Source: Aureobasidium sp. EXF-3400 (lineage: Eukaryota > Ascomycota > Dothideomycetes > Dothideales > Saccotheciaceae). From it: a stretch of DNA of 64,000 nt. Positions 20,554 to 30,740 of the stretch are shown one piece after another. A program made the position numbers and the translations under genes. The stretch is taken from assembly GCA_024195585.1 (NCBI GenBank), contig SWBL01000092.1:89329-153328 (forward strand), in the 5' to 3' direction. The notes under the pieces were generated by a model. It was not told the DNA's origin. It saw only the letters and a list, made by a program, of their open reading frames with translations, and searched no databases. Each line of letters begins with the position of its first letter. The first letter of the stretch is position 1.

Positions 20554-21852
20554 TTAGTCGGAGAAGACGAAGTAAGCAGTTCCAGACTTCACGGAGACGG
20601 TGCAGCCAGAGGTAGAGCTGCATGACTCGTAGTTGTCACCACTGCAGTACTGTCCATTGCTGTATCTGCAGTTGCCGTTCATGTTGTCACCCTCGAGGGT
20701 GATGGTGAAGTCGAGCTTCTCGTTGGTGGTGGGAGCGTTCTGGAAGATTGCGAGCCATGCAGCACCGTTGGAGTAACCAACACCAAGGTTGAGAGGAGCG
20801 TAGTTACCCCAAGGGTTGTCAGAGGATCCCCATTGGCAGCCCTTCTCGGCGGAGACACCGGCAGGGTTGACGTAGTACTGAGCAGAGGTAGTCTTTCCAG
20901 TCCACTCGTAGTAGGTGGCATCAGGGCAAGTCAAGTTTGCAACGCTGCCAGGGTTGGCAGTGACAGGGACAGTCTCACTCTCGGTACCGGGGTAGTCAGT
21001 ACGGCAGACAGCGGCGCTCGAGGACATCTCGTTGCGAACAAGGACAGTAACCTCGGAAGAACCGGTGATACAAAGAGTGTCGTGCTTAGCGTTGGTCTTG
21101 TAAAGCTTGCCGTTCTTGCAGAGAAGTCCACCAACGGACTGACCAGTCAAGCCCTGGGTAGAGGGCCAGTGGGCCTTTTGGTAGCCGGCAGGGCAGGCGT
21201 AAGAGCAGTACATGCCCTCGGAACAGCAGTTGCTGCCTCCGCAGTTGGAGTGGGTGACAGTCTTGATGTTGGTCAGACCAAGGAGGGAGCTGCCGAAGCC
21301 GGGCGACTGGACACCAGTCCAACCACCAAGACCGAGGTAGTCGAGGGAGACGGCACCGTAGTCAGAGGGAAAGTCGGAGCAGTCAATCTCTCCATCAGGG
21401 AAAGAAGTGTCGAGACCAGACGACGAGGACGACGAAGAAGCGGTAGACGATGCCGCACTCTGCTGGGACGAGGAAACGCTAGTGCTGATGGAGACGCTGG
21501 TTGAGCTGGACGAGGCCGAGGACCAGGTCGAGGTGAAGAAAGTGGTGCTGGCAGCGGCAGCGGGGGAAGAGGTCGAGGGCGCAGCCGAGGACGAGGGTTC
21601 GGCCAGGGATGGTGCACCATCGGCCCAAACCAGGGTGCCGTTCTTGATGCCCTCGAGGACCTCAGCCTCGGAGACGATGTTGCCATTGAGGGAGTACATG
21701 ACAATCGTGGGTCCGGCAACATAGACGTCGTCGGTCGCGGTAGCATCACGCTTCATCTCCTGGTGATGTTGGTGGTGGGCGTGGTGGTTGTGGCGAGGAA
21801 CAGCGGCGGCCAGGCCAAAGGCGGCCGAGAGCATGACAAGAGAAGACTTCAT
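20554..21852 (-). CDS. SUN-family (GH132) secreted cell-wall beta-glucosidase-like protein
   Basis: Intronless, 432 aa, ATG at 21852. It has a signal peptide (VMLSAAFGLAAAVP), a His-rich stretch (residues 21-31) followed by a KR dibasic site typical of Kex2 processing, then a long Ser/Ala/Thr-rich linker likely to be O-glycosylated. The SUN domain follows: FPDGEIDCSDFPSDYGAVSL, LGLGGWTGVQ, the Cys-rich CCSEGMYCSYACPAGYQKAH, and WPSTQGLTGQSVGGLLCKNG. It ends in Cys-rich GCTVSVKSGTAYFVFSD. Family members (SIM1, UTH1, NCA3, SUN4) act in septation and wall remodelling. Codon use is strongly biased, giving long antisense open frames, and suggests high expression. Confidence 0.95.
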   Translation of the reverse strand: MKSSLVMLSAAFGLAAAVPRHNHHAHHQHHQEMKRDATATDDVYVAGPTIVMYSLNGNIVSEAEVLEGIKNGTLVWADGAPSLAEPSSSAAPSTSSPAAAASTTFFTSTWSSASSSSTSVSISTSVSSSQQSAASSTASSSSSSSGLDTSFPDGEIDCSDFPSDYGAVSLDYLGLGGWTGVQSPGFGSSLLGLTNIKTVTHSNCGGSNCCSEGMYCSYACPAGYQKAHWPSTQGLTGQSVGGLLCKNGKLYKTNAKHDTLCITGSSEVTVLVRNEMSSSAAVCRTDYPGTESETVPVTANPGSVANLTCPDATYYEWTGKTTSAQYYVNPAGVSAEKGCQWGSSDNPWGNYAPLNLGVGYSNGAAWLAIFQNAPTTNEKLDFTITLEGDNMNGNCRYSNGQYCSGDNYESCSSTSGCTVSVKSGTAYFVFSD

Positions 21853-23771
21853 TGTTAATTCGATAAGAATGCGATTCGAGGTTGTTGGATGAGGTTGACT
21901 TTTCGGTGCTGGAATTCGTTACAAGCGAGTGACTGTCGTAGTGTTCCAAAAGAGTGGATAGAAGCAGAGGCTTCTGTTAGGTCGTCGATGGGGTCCGGGA
22001 AAAGAGTGTCGGTTGTTGCTACAACATGCAGATGGGCGGCGCAAAGGTCGAAGAGGAAGGAGAGGGAGATGCGGAAGGGACGACCTTCAATGAACTATGT
22101 AAAATGATCCTGCCCGTTTCCGCCCTCGAGGCTTGTCGCAAAGGAGGCAAGTTCGCGTGCCTGCCAAGGTCATCTCGCGCCAGTGAGCCTCCTTCGCATG
22201 CTAATCCCCTCATGGCGTGTGTTGTAAACCGCTCCCGAAAGTCTAGAATATTAATCACTGCCGTCCGAGTCTTGTTTGTGCTCTTCATACACCGAATAGC
22301 TCACTGACACACTTGCAGCTCGGTCTATGTGGACACGTTGTTCCAGCGACTTTCTCTATCCCAGACAGGATCCTCCTCTGCCAGCTCCAGCATGCCAGCA
22401 GCAGCAGCGTGACGAAAATGCTAACAGGAACAAATAAACTCATCAAATTTCCCCATGCATGCTTGTTGGTCCCGGCCGTTGATGGTGCCAAAGTCAATGA
22501 TCGACCGTCAACACACAGACCCTTGCGCAAATCACAAGATCTCCTCCATTCTTGCACACAAATGAACCCCTAAGCTCCTGCACCTCTCATGCGAACCATG
22601 CGAGTCGCCACTGACAGTCAACCTTCTGCCGAACTGGCTGTCTCACACCGTGGAAGCATTTACTCTAGTACGCATGTATGAAAACCGTGTAAGCGGCCAA
22701 GGGCACTGCCATGCTCAGCACTTGGCGATTGAGATGTCATCAGTGTTTGTTGAGAGCCTTATGAGGAATGTAAGACCCTTGGCAGTTTGTCGACAAAGGT
22801 ATGTTATGCTGAGAACAACAAAAACAGAATTGCCGTCCTCAGAGATCGCTGTCTCTGCCGTCGAATCGTAATGGATGCTTCTTTTGTATGTTGCAATCTC
22901 GTTGCAATCTCCTGACTCCTGCCGGTTTACCGCCCGGATAAGATTAGGGTACTGCTATACAATTATCGATACCTGGAGATTGTTCGTCATTGTGAGGTTA
23001 AAGCAGAGAAACTCATCTGAACAGACACCTGCATGCTTGGTTGTCTGTGTTGGTCACATTCTGAGCATGCTATATGTCATTTATGAGTGCTCGATATATT
23101 CTCCGATTCCTCGGCTGCATCTTGATGCACGATCAAACTGTACCGACTCGCGAGCATAAACACCTTTGAGCTACGTTGGCAACATGCTTGATGTTGTTGA
23201 GCTGCCAGACTGTCGACTACGTAGCCGACACCCAAGCTTTGAGACATGCAGTGGGTCAATGTTACAGCAAGCGAGAGCGAGTCTAGGCCTTGAGCTACAG
23301 CATTCCTTGCACAGTATTGTGCAATATCCTGCCTCGTCTGTAGCTCTGCATCTACTGTTGCAAACGCTCCTGGCCCTGTGTTTTTGGCACAAGCTGCTAC
23401 TGGTATGACCCTGTTCTTTCATCTCGGTCCATCTCCCACGGCCATCCGGGTACTTTATCGACTCTTTGTACGTTCATACAATGTGCCCACTGTATATAGA
23501 TGCTTGACAAACAATGATAAGTAGCTATGTGTTGAGATCGTCGTGTTGGACTATAATGTCATTCATCACTCAAAGCATGACAAGCTTTCAAGACCTTTAG
23601 ACCTTCGCACAAATGCCCATCGTGCATGACGAGTGCAAAACCCAGCCAAAGTAAAAGATAAAACAGCATACGTAGAAAGGATTGCCAAAAATCGTGAACA
23701 CTGAGTGCATAGATCGGGAGTGTGTCGAAAGAACGAAGAGTCTTGTGTGATACAAAAACAAAAAAGGATTC
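21853..23771. other. Long intergenic region upstream of the SUN gene
   Basis: About 1.9 kb without a supported gene. It presumably contains the SUN promoter. Open frames are short (60-94 codons) and overlap each other on both strands. Confidence 0.5.
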
Positions 23772-23853
23772 GCCCAACCAGAGGCTCGAACTCTGAACCT
23801 TGAGATCTCTAGTAATAAAAGTCTCACGCGCTAACCAATTGTGCCAGCCGGGC
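23772..23853 (-). tRNA. tRNA-Lys (TTT), short intron
   Basis: Acceptor stem GCCCGGC/GTTGGGC and T-arm CAGAG-TTCGAGC-CTCTG pair well on the minus strand. Anticodon stem TGAGA/TCTCA holds a loop beginning CTTTTA, giving anticodon TTT, followed by a short insertion of about 9 nt at the usual intron site. The D-stem reads GCAC/GCGC with one A-C mismatch where GCGC would be expected, a G-to-A-type change. It is probably functional, but could be a decaying copy. Confidence 0.75.
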
Positions 23854-24054
23854 AAGGGTGAAATTAATCGTGCAAATGTGGTTGATATCCTACTTTTCAC
23901 TCCATCAGCCCTGCCTATACAAGTTCAGTCAACCCGTAACGCGCTCTTCGCTGGTGTTCAATTGTATTCCCGGTCAATATGTATATAGGTATTAGCGGAT
24001 GTATGTACGTGTCCAAGAGACTAGCGAGCAGGCCTGCTGCAAAGGCAAGAAGAT

Positions 24055-25712
24055 TTACACGCCATGCACCAAATCCAGAATGTGCTTCTCGCAATCTTCC
24101 CAATATTTCTCTCGTCGTTCATGCAGACGGCCGACACAGACCCAAGAGCAAGTCCGGCGCAAGAACGGTCGGAACAACTCGCTTGAAGAGCACATCTCGC
24201 TTCCAGGCCCGACATAATGATAGTCGACCCACTGTGCCCTAGGCACTAGAAACTGCTTGCTACAAACAGAACAGTGTTGCATACCCAATTCCTTGCTTTC
24301 GATGACCTTACTGATTGCCGTATTGACAGGTGGAGATGCGTCTTCTGGAAGTAGTGCAGACAACTGTCCGACGTACTGAGAACGAGCACAAGCGCGTGCG
24401 CTCAATTCGAAGAGAGAAGGTGCGGCGGATCGCACGGATGAAGGTGGTGAAGGGGCCTTGAATGAAGCGGAATAATCCGGTGTAGAATATGCGGTATACG
24501 CGCGGAATCGCGGGCGGACCACCGAACCATCAATCTCGAAATAAGACGTCGATGAGGAAGCAACATAGGTGGATGTGGATTTGAGCCCCCTAGAAGCTGT
24601 ATATAGTCGGGAGGCATATAGGCGATGCAGTAAGGCCTCGTGTGATGGTTCGGTCATGTCAATTTCGTGACAGTGTTTGCGCAAGCGATGCAATTCTCGC
24701 AGACAGTCGTCGACTTTGGAAGGAACGCTTCTGAGCATGTTCGAAGTCGGCAGAGGTAGAGGCTGTACAAAGGGATTTGGGCTTAACGAAAGCTGCACAA
24801 GCTTGTTTTCGACCAGAGCAAGTAGCTCGAAGGGGAGGAAGGGAAGCTGATTGCCGGCGATATTGAGCTCGTGGAGGTTGCGAAGGCGGCCTATCGAGGG
24901 CGAGATCTCGGTTATGGAATTTGAGCGCAGACTGAGGACAGCGAGGTTGCCCAGATTCCACAGCTCGGACGGTAGCTGCTGTAGATCGTTTCTGGAGAGG
25001 AACAGCTTGATGCTGGGTGTGAGTGGTGCAAAATGATCATCGGTGATCTTCTGGGAGTCGTTTATTGGGACAGGAAGGCGGATAAGCTGATGGAGCGGCT
25101 TCAGGGTTTCGTTGTCGATTCGGCCAAGGTGCATGTCACTGTACGAACATGTCAGTTGGTTGTGTGAGAGAAGATGTGGTAATCGGGCACTCACGAGAGG
25201 TCGATTGAGTCCTTGCAAGCGTCGACTGATTTGAATACTATGCTGGCGGCACGTTCCTGAATTGAGTCTTTCGGCTTGGTGGGAGTCTTGGAGTCTTTCG
25301 ACTTGGTGGGAGTTTGACGCTGAGTGAGGGGAGCACCCTTCTCCATGTATTCATTGAAGGTCAGACTCTGCATGCGTCGATTGCTGCCTCCAATGCTGTC
25401 GGTCGAACTGTCGGAACCCAACCAGACACCGCTGTCAGGCTTCCTCGTCTCTCCTCGCACACGTGCCATGACCGGAGAATTGGCGTGCTGATACCAAGGG
25501 CCGCGCACAAATCGCTTGCGCTTATATCCAGTGGCTTCAGACTCTTCAGACGCGTCCTCGCTGAAGATGGGATCGCTGGACATGCTGCTATCGTACTCCC
25601 ATCCCGCATGCCGCTTGCGAGATGGAAAGGCAGCCGGCGGCAACGGCGGAGAGCTCGGTGGCTCATTGAAGACCTCTTCCGGGAGCACCGGCGGCGACGA
25701 AGGGATAAACAT
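24055..25712 (-). CDS. Leucine-rich-repeat protein with C-terminal Cys region
   Basis: Two exons (25712-25195 and 25138-24055) give 533 aa. The splice joins SIDLS to DMHLGRIDNETL with an ACAG acceptor. The N-terminal ~170 residues are disordered, Pro/Ser-rich and basic, with a direct repeat around KSKDSKTPTKPKDS. The middle has about three LRRs: LFLSRNDLQQLPSELWNL, LAVLSLRSNSITEISPSIG and LHELNIAGNQLPFLPFELLA. The C-terminal part has CSVCSKQFLVPRAQWVDYHY and further Cys residues that may bind metal. This architecture occurs in other ascomycetes without a firm function; protein-protein interaction is inferred from the LRRs. Confidence 0.85.
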
Positions 25713-26035
25713 GGTCGGGAACAATCGTATAGAATTGCCCAGAGAGAATAAAGGAAGAGGAATAAAGTCGCGTCGCAAGACTTGAAGACGCGTGCGGATC
25801 GACCCCGCACTTTTTGTCCACCAGCGTCATCTCGACATCCTTATCTCTCTCACGTGCCGAGTGGTATTGGGTTAAGGGTCCGGGAAGGATGAAACGGTGC
25901 CTACTCCGGAAGCCACTTGATGCTGCTTCAGTTGACTTCACTTGCTGCTTTCACTGTATACTATGAACGGACTGTCAACATAACTCCTAGATCAGGCCCA
26001 GTGCTTCGTGTGCGAGGACTCGTCTTGTCCGCCGC

Positions 26036-26597
26036 TCATCGAGCCTCATTGTCAACCCGCTCTATCTGTGTCGAGCTCCCGTATCCTCGGTTTCTCGCGA
26101 GCGCATCAATGTACTCATACTCCTCATAGACATCACCATTGACCTTAAACGCCCAAGGTGCTTCATCATGCCTGTCATGGCGACTGGTTCTGGGGTCCAG
26201 CATAATCCTGACCAGCGCCTCACCAGAACTCTTCTTTATGAGAGGTCCAAACCAAAGCTGCCTCCTTTCCATCGTCATCTCTGGCCAGCCATTCTCATCG
26301 CATTCCACAGACTGCTCGCCCCTGTAAAAGATGTAGTATTTACACTTGAAGGGCCTGTGGCAGCCACAAGTCCGCCAGTGGTATCTATTTGCGCATCGCC
26401 GGCCCTTCTCCGACTATCAGAACACCATATTGTTAGTACGCATGCCAGACAACAGGATATCTTCAGGACAGCCTCACCCATATGTGGGATACTTTGTCGC
26501 TGACCTGGGCTCTTGTCAGGTTCGGCTGACCAGTACGTTTGCTCACGTCGAGCTTAGGTGTACGACTTCGTCGAATGTTGGAGGTTCTGCTGATCAT
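26036..26597 (-). CDS. Small orphan protein, 165 aa, two exons
   Basis: Exon 1 (26597-26478) and exon 2 (26413-26036) join in phase 0 across a 64-nt intron with a GTGAGG donor and a perfect TACTAAC branch site. The product starts MISRTSNIRRSRTPKLDVSK and runs through LTRAQVSDKVSHIW into SEKGRRCANRYHWRTCGCHR, then WFGPLIKKSSGEALVRIML and EAPWAFKVNGDVYEEYEYID. The basic N-terminus, the CxC element, and the clean splice support a real gene. I do not recognise a family. It begins the orphan block that continues to 36.3 kb. Confidence 0.65.
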
Positions 26598-27518
26598 CTC
26601 GCTTTGTGCTGAAGTTGCGTGTTCACAGTGACTTTTCAGTAGCTTGTGGCAAGCAACATGGTATATGGCAAACTATCTTCTCTACGAGTGCGATTCACGC
26701 GGTCCCGGCAGACGGTCACCCCAGCCTCGGAGGCTGGTCGATTCAACATGGGTGGAGTCTTAGACCCCTGGTTCTCGCTATCATCGCTAGTGGTCTGCTA
26801 CCGACCCACAGCCAGAAGGCCTGTTTCCAAAGAAACGACAATTCCGACTGCCAGGAGGGTCTGGATGACAGCATAGACACTGTCGCTCTGACCTACCAGC
26901 CTCGGCCAGCATTATCGGGAACTGGTATCACTGACTTTTTCTTTTTTCGTGAGTATGCTCGTGTTGCTATGCGGGAGAAACAACGCGACATGCAATCCAA
27001 TCTATTTCGACACGGCCGCGATTTTTATGCGGTGGGATCCGAGCTTTCGTCATGGAATTTACGCACCCGAGTATGCGCGTCCAAAGTTCAAAAAGTACTT
27101 GTCAAGTACGAGGAACCTTCGGGTCCATCATATGTCTGGCAAAGGTTCTCCTGCCATCGTACTTGGAAAATCTCCAGGTAAGATGTGTTACGACTCGATT
27201 GTGTGCACGATAATCAGCATTGCGGCTATCTTAACAAGTCCGTGAGCGGGCACTGGTGCATGCTTCATATACTATACCACCAACCACCCGACACAGCAGT
27301 GGATCTCTGTCCTCCCAGCCTCTTCTTGTGTTGAAGTCAAAGATTAGGACATCAACATGCTGAAATAGACGTAATTGCTCTTGTAAGTCGCAGATACTCA
27401 AATCAATTGCTATGATCATTCACTGTACCCTTTTTCGATCTTATCATTTCCTGTACCCTTTTCCAATTTTATCTCTTACCTTCCCTCCACTAAGGTCGCA
27501 TGCCCGCAACCAAAAAAT
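26598..27518. other. Intergenic, one weak open frame
   Basis: A 191-codon plus-strand frame (26606-27181) has no ATG at its start, no recognisable motif and a competing overlapping frame, so it is not called. Just upstream of the next gene the string CTGTACCCTTTT occurs twice (near 27423 and 27452). Confidence 0.4.
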
Positions 27519-28490
27519 ATGAGAGCTGGCACTATCAAAAGTTCCGAGATGGAATGGCTTCACAGTCAGTCGCAAAAAATGCAGATTCAGCTTGAGCCAC
27601 GTAGGACCAGAAGCGGTATCAACTACGATGTCTACATGAGCGACGAGGATACCGAGGACGATAATAGCACGAATGACGAGGATACCGAGGATGATAGTGA
27701 CACGAGCAACGAGAATACCTACACGAGCGACGGAGACCATGACACGAGCGATGAGGATACCAACACGAGCGTTGACGATATCAACATAAGCGATGGAGAC
27801 ACCGAACCGAGCGATGAGATTATCGAGATCGGTAGTGTCAACGAGGAAGACACCGACATGAACGACGAGATTATCGAGATTAATAATCTCAGTGATGAAG
27901 TCGGTAGCGTCATCGACCTCACAGCCGAAGACACCGACGAAGATGACTTCCAAGCAAGCGACGAACCCACACCCAGCGGCCAACCAATAGACATTGACAC
28001 GACTCCCGAAAGCTGGCTAGAAGAATGGCCAGAACAAAGTCCAGCAAGAGCAGACTTAGCGGTAAGTTACAACGCCAGACAGCAACGCCGAGCGAGGGCT
28101 AACAAGCAACAGGACATGCAGCGATACCAAGCAAAAGACCAAGAATTCCACATGCCAGCACGAAGACACAACCAAACATTCCGAGAAAACAAGTACGGCA
28201 AACCCTCAGTGCATGAGATCTTGGTAGTCTGGATCTTCGTCGAAGCATTCGATCGACACTTTTGGCTACCTTCTGCTTTTGATCATCCTCGCGGTAGACC
28301 GTATGAGATTGTATGTCAGAGGGTATGGGATGCGTGGCACAGGACTCGACGTCGATATGATAGCTTTACGGATGTGGTTGCTTCGATTGAGAAGGGTGGT
28401 GAGCACGATTGGCCGAATGTGACGCCTGAGATGTTGCAGTTTCCTAAGCACCGTGTGCGACACAGAAAGCGTAACCCAGTGGATAGTTGA
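27519..28490 (+). CDS. Acidic repeat protein with SUMO-interaction-like motif and conserved-looking C-terminus
   Basis: ATG 27519 opens a frame through to 28490. A 51-nt stretch (28062-28112) has every mark of an intron: GTAAGTTAC donor, GGGCTAAC branch, ACAG acceptor. It is 3n long without a stop, so spliced (306 aa) and retained (323 aa) products are both readable. Residues 40-145 are acidic, built from degenerate DEDTEDD and DTSDEDT repeats, and end in VIDLTAED (131-138), a textbook SUMO-interaction core flanked by acid. The C-terminal ~110 residues look globular (SVHEILVVWIFVEAFDRHFW, YEIVCQRVWDAWHRTRRRYD). Family not recognised. Confidence 0.7.
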   Translation: MRAGTIKSSEMEWLHSQSQKMQIQLEPRRTRSGINYDVYMSDEDTEDDNSTNDEDTEDDSDTSNENTYTSDGDHDTSDEDTNTSVDDINISDGDTEPSDEIIEIGSVNEEDTDMNDEIIEINNLSDEVGSVIDLTAEDTDEDDFQASDEPTPSGQPIDIDTTPESWLEEWPEQSPARADLAVSYNARQQRRARANKQQDMQRYQAKDQEFHMPARRHNQTFRENKYGKPSVHEILVVWIFVEAFDRHFWLPSAFDHPRGRPYEIVCQRVWDAWHRTRRRYDSFTDVVASIEKGGEHDWPNVTPEMLQFPKHRVRHRKRNPVDS

Positions 28491-28723
28491 AATAAAAATT
28501 GATTTCCTCTATTGCTCTGCAATCGTCAGCACTATGTGAGATGTTTCTGATACTGTTTTCAATGGACGATAGGAGGGTGTCGGGACGGAGGAGAACAAAA
28601 AGTGCGTCATGCGTCGCCGATGGCGGGGCAGGCAATTGGTCAGCAGCAGATAAACCGCAGACAGGCGAAATCAACCAAACCATGGCAACCTTCTTCCACT
28701 GATCATATCGCACATCACACATC

Positions 28724-29755
28724 ATGGACGAACGCGTAGATTCACGAGCCGCCTCAGTCGATGGCAACGCCGACATCAACGCCCCCCTCAAAGCCGCCCC
28801 AAAACTCGTCGCTCCCGAACCCGAACACTGTCCCGGCCCCGAGTCTCAAAGCGCCGGCAAAGGCGATGCCTGCGCCGGATGTCCAAACCAGCAAATCTGT
28901 GCCACCGCCCCTAAAGGCCCTGATCCCGATATCCCTCTCATCACCGCCCGCTTAGCCTCAGTCAAGCACAAGATCCTGGTTCTCAGTGGCAAGGGTGGGG
29001 TTGGGAAATCTACCTTTACTACTATGCTAGGTCATGCGTTTGCTGCAAACCCGGATGCGCAGGTTGGAATTATGGATACAGATATTTGTGGGCCGAGTAT
29101 TCCGAAGATGATGGGGGTGGAGCAAGAGACTATTCATGTGAGCAATGCTGGATGGAGTCCTGTCTGGGTCACTGAGAACTTGGGTGTCATGAGTGTTCAA
29201 TTCATGCTGCCCAACCGCGATGATGCTGTTATCTGGCGTGGTCCCAAGAAGAATGGCTTGATCAAGCAGTTCCTTAAGGATGTTGAGTGGGGCGAGCTGG
29301 ATTACCTTGTTGTCGACACCCCTCCTGGTACCAGTGACGAACATCTCAGTGTCAACAGTTTCCTCAAGGAGTCTGGAGTCGACGGTGCTGTTGTTGTCAC
29401 CACTCCACAGGAAGTCAGTCTTCTGGACGTGCGAAAGGAAATTGATTTCTGTCGCAAGGCTGGCATCAAGGTTCTCGGTATTGTCGAGAACATGTCGGGC
29501 TTTGTCTGTCCCAAGTGCACCCACGAGAGTCAGATCTTCAAGGCTACTACTGGTGGTGCTAGACAGTTGGCCAAGGACATGTCTATTCCCTTCCTTGGCG
29601 CAGTCCCATTGGATCCTCGCATTGGCATGGCTTGCGACTTTGGCGAAAGCTTCTTCGACAACTTCCCCGACAGCCCGGCGTGTGATGCTCTTCGTCATGT
29701 CGTCAGCAGAGTTGGCGAAGAGATGGGTGTTGACACTTCTTACCAAGAGGATTGA
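28724..29755 (+). CDS. NBP35: Cytosolic Fe-S cluster assembly scaffold ATPase NBP35
   Basis: Intronless, 343 aa. The N-terminal ferredoxin-like motif has Cys36, Cys50, Cys53 and Cys59 (C-x13-C-x2-C-x5-C), which holds a stable 4Fe-4S cluster. The deviant Walker [10 protein letters not shown] is at 89-97, followed by [17 protein letters not shown] and [13 protein letters not shown] (Walker B/switch). A CPKC pair near the C-terminal third (SGFVCPKC) is the bridging-cluster site shared with CFD1. NBP35 forms a complex with CFD1 that builds 4Fe-4S clusters for cytosolic and nuclear proteins. Length and motifs fit NBP35 rather than CFD1, which lacks the N-terminal Cys cluster. Confidence 0.97.
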   Translation: MDERVDSRAASVDGNADINAPLKAAPKLVAPEPEHCPGPESQSAGKGDACAGCPNQQICATAPKGPDPDIPLITARLASVKHKILVLSGKGGVGKSTFTTMLGHAFAANPDAQVGIMDTDICGPSIPKMMGVEQETIHVSNAGWSPVWVTENLGVMSVQFMLPNRDDAVIWRGPKKNGLIKQFLKDVEWGELDYLVVDTPPGTSDEHLSVNSFLKESGVDGAVVVTTPQEVSLLDVRKEIDFCRKAGIKVLGIVENMSGFVCPKCTHESQIFKATTGGARQLAKDMSIPFLGAVPLDPRIGMACDFGESFFDNFPDSPACDALRHVVSRVGEEMGVDTSYQED

Positions 29756-30740
29756 ACTCTACTCGAATCGAACAAGCAAAGATATTCATTGCTTCTCTGA
29801 ACATCTGGACAAGACCGGAGCTCGATATGCCGCTTCCTAAGTGTAGTACACGTTGGCCGTCAGTACCACGTCGCCCATCCGACCCAAGAGAATCTGCCAT
29901 CGATGGTTGGCTCCTGCTGTCCAGCAAGTCATTGATGTCGCAAAGCAGCAGTACCAGCTGCGAGAATTGCCAGTACGTGGATTGGAATGGCCCGAGGGCC
30001 TGAAATCCGCTGCTCGCTCATCAAAGATCACTGTGGCACGATGGTGGGAGGCAAATCTGAGGCAGGCACTGAGCCAGGCCACTACTGTCAAGGCGGCAAC
30101 GAATCACATAGGCGGCTCAGATCCAACTCTCGGGTACACTGAAACACGAGCAGGGTTAGCATGAACCACCGCCTTCCACTACCAGGAAGAAGTTGCGAAA
30201 AGGCAAGCAATGCCCATAGCTTTGCCCAAAGTATACAGTAGGTAGATAGAAAACCTAGGTCGTTTCTTGGATCGAACCAAGAGCGCATCATCTCGAATCT
30301 ATGGTGTATCTCTCAAGAGCAATTGCCAATCTGCCAATACCAGACAAGTCTTCTGCAAGATCTAATCGCAAGGGCAAACGGCTTGACCAAGAGAGCCTTG
30401 CAGCATCGGTAACCGTAACTCAAGCACCCATTGCTTGGAGAATACTGCAGCGGTCGGTGGTCACATTCATTCTCATGAAGAAAATCAAGTCGTTCTTAGT
30501 AGAAGCATTGTGTAATGTGTCGGTAGCTACTGAAGCATTCTAAGCTATCTCGTGGACATATCTAGTCGCCCCTGCTCCTTCGTTCGCCTTCAGCTATATC
30601 ATTTCTGTTGTAGAAACAGGCAAAAGCAATGCATCTACAGAAAAATCCGCCCCAGCAAAGACACCGAGCAAAGACATTACTGTACAGCAATAACATTATA
30701 GCCGAATCCTCATCTACCCCACCAGCAGTATATCTCGCAC
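29756..30740. other. Intergenic, possible gene remnant
   Basis: About 1 kb between NBP35 and the zinc-knuckle gene. A plus-strand frame (29853-30164) reads protein-like in part (QLRELPVRGLEWPEGLKSAA) but has no ATG and no neighbours in frame, so it is not called as a gene. Nothing else was recognised. Confidence 0.4.

Noticed and set aside
20833..21504. 223-codon plus-strand open frame opposite the SUN gene
   Set aside because: It mirrors a strongly codon-biased real gene; composition is Val/Gly/Arg/Ala-rich without a domain.
26606..27181. 191-codon plus-strand frame
   Set aside because: No ATG start, competing frames, no motif; partly opposite the promoter of the spliced orphan gene.
29027..29746. 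239-codon minus-strand frame opposite NBP35
   Set aside because: Antisense shadow of a clearly conserved ATPase gene.
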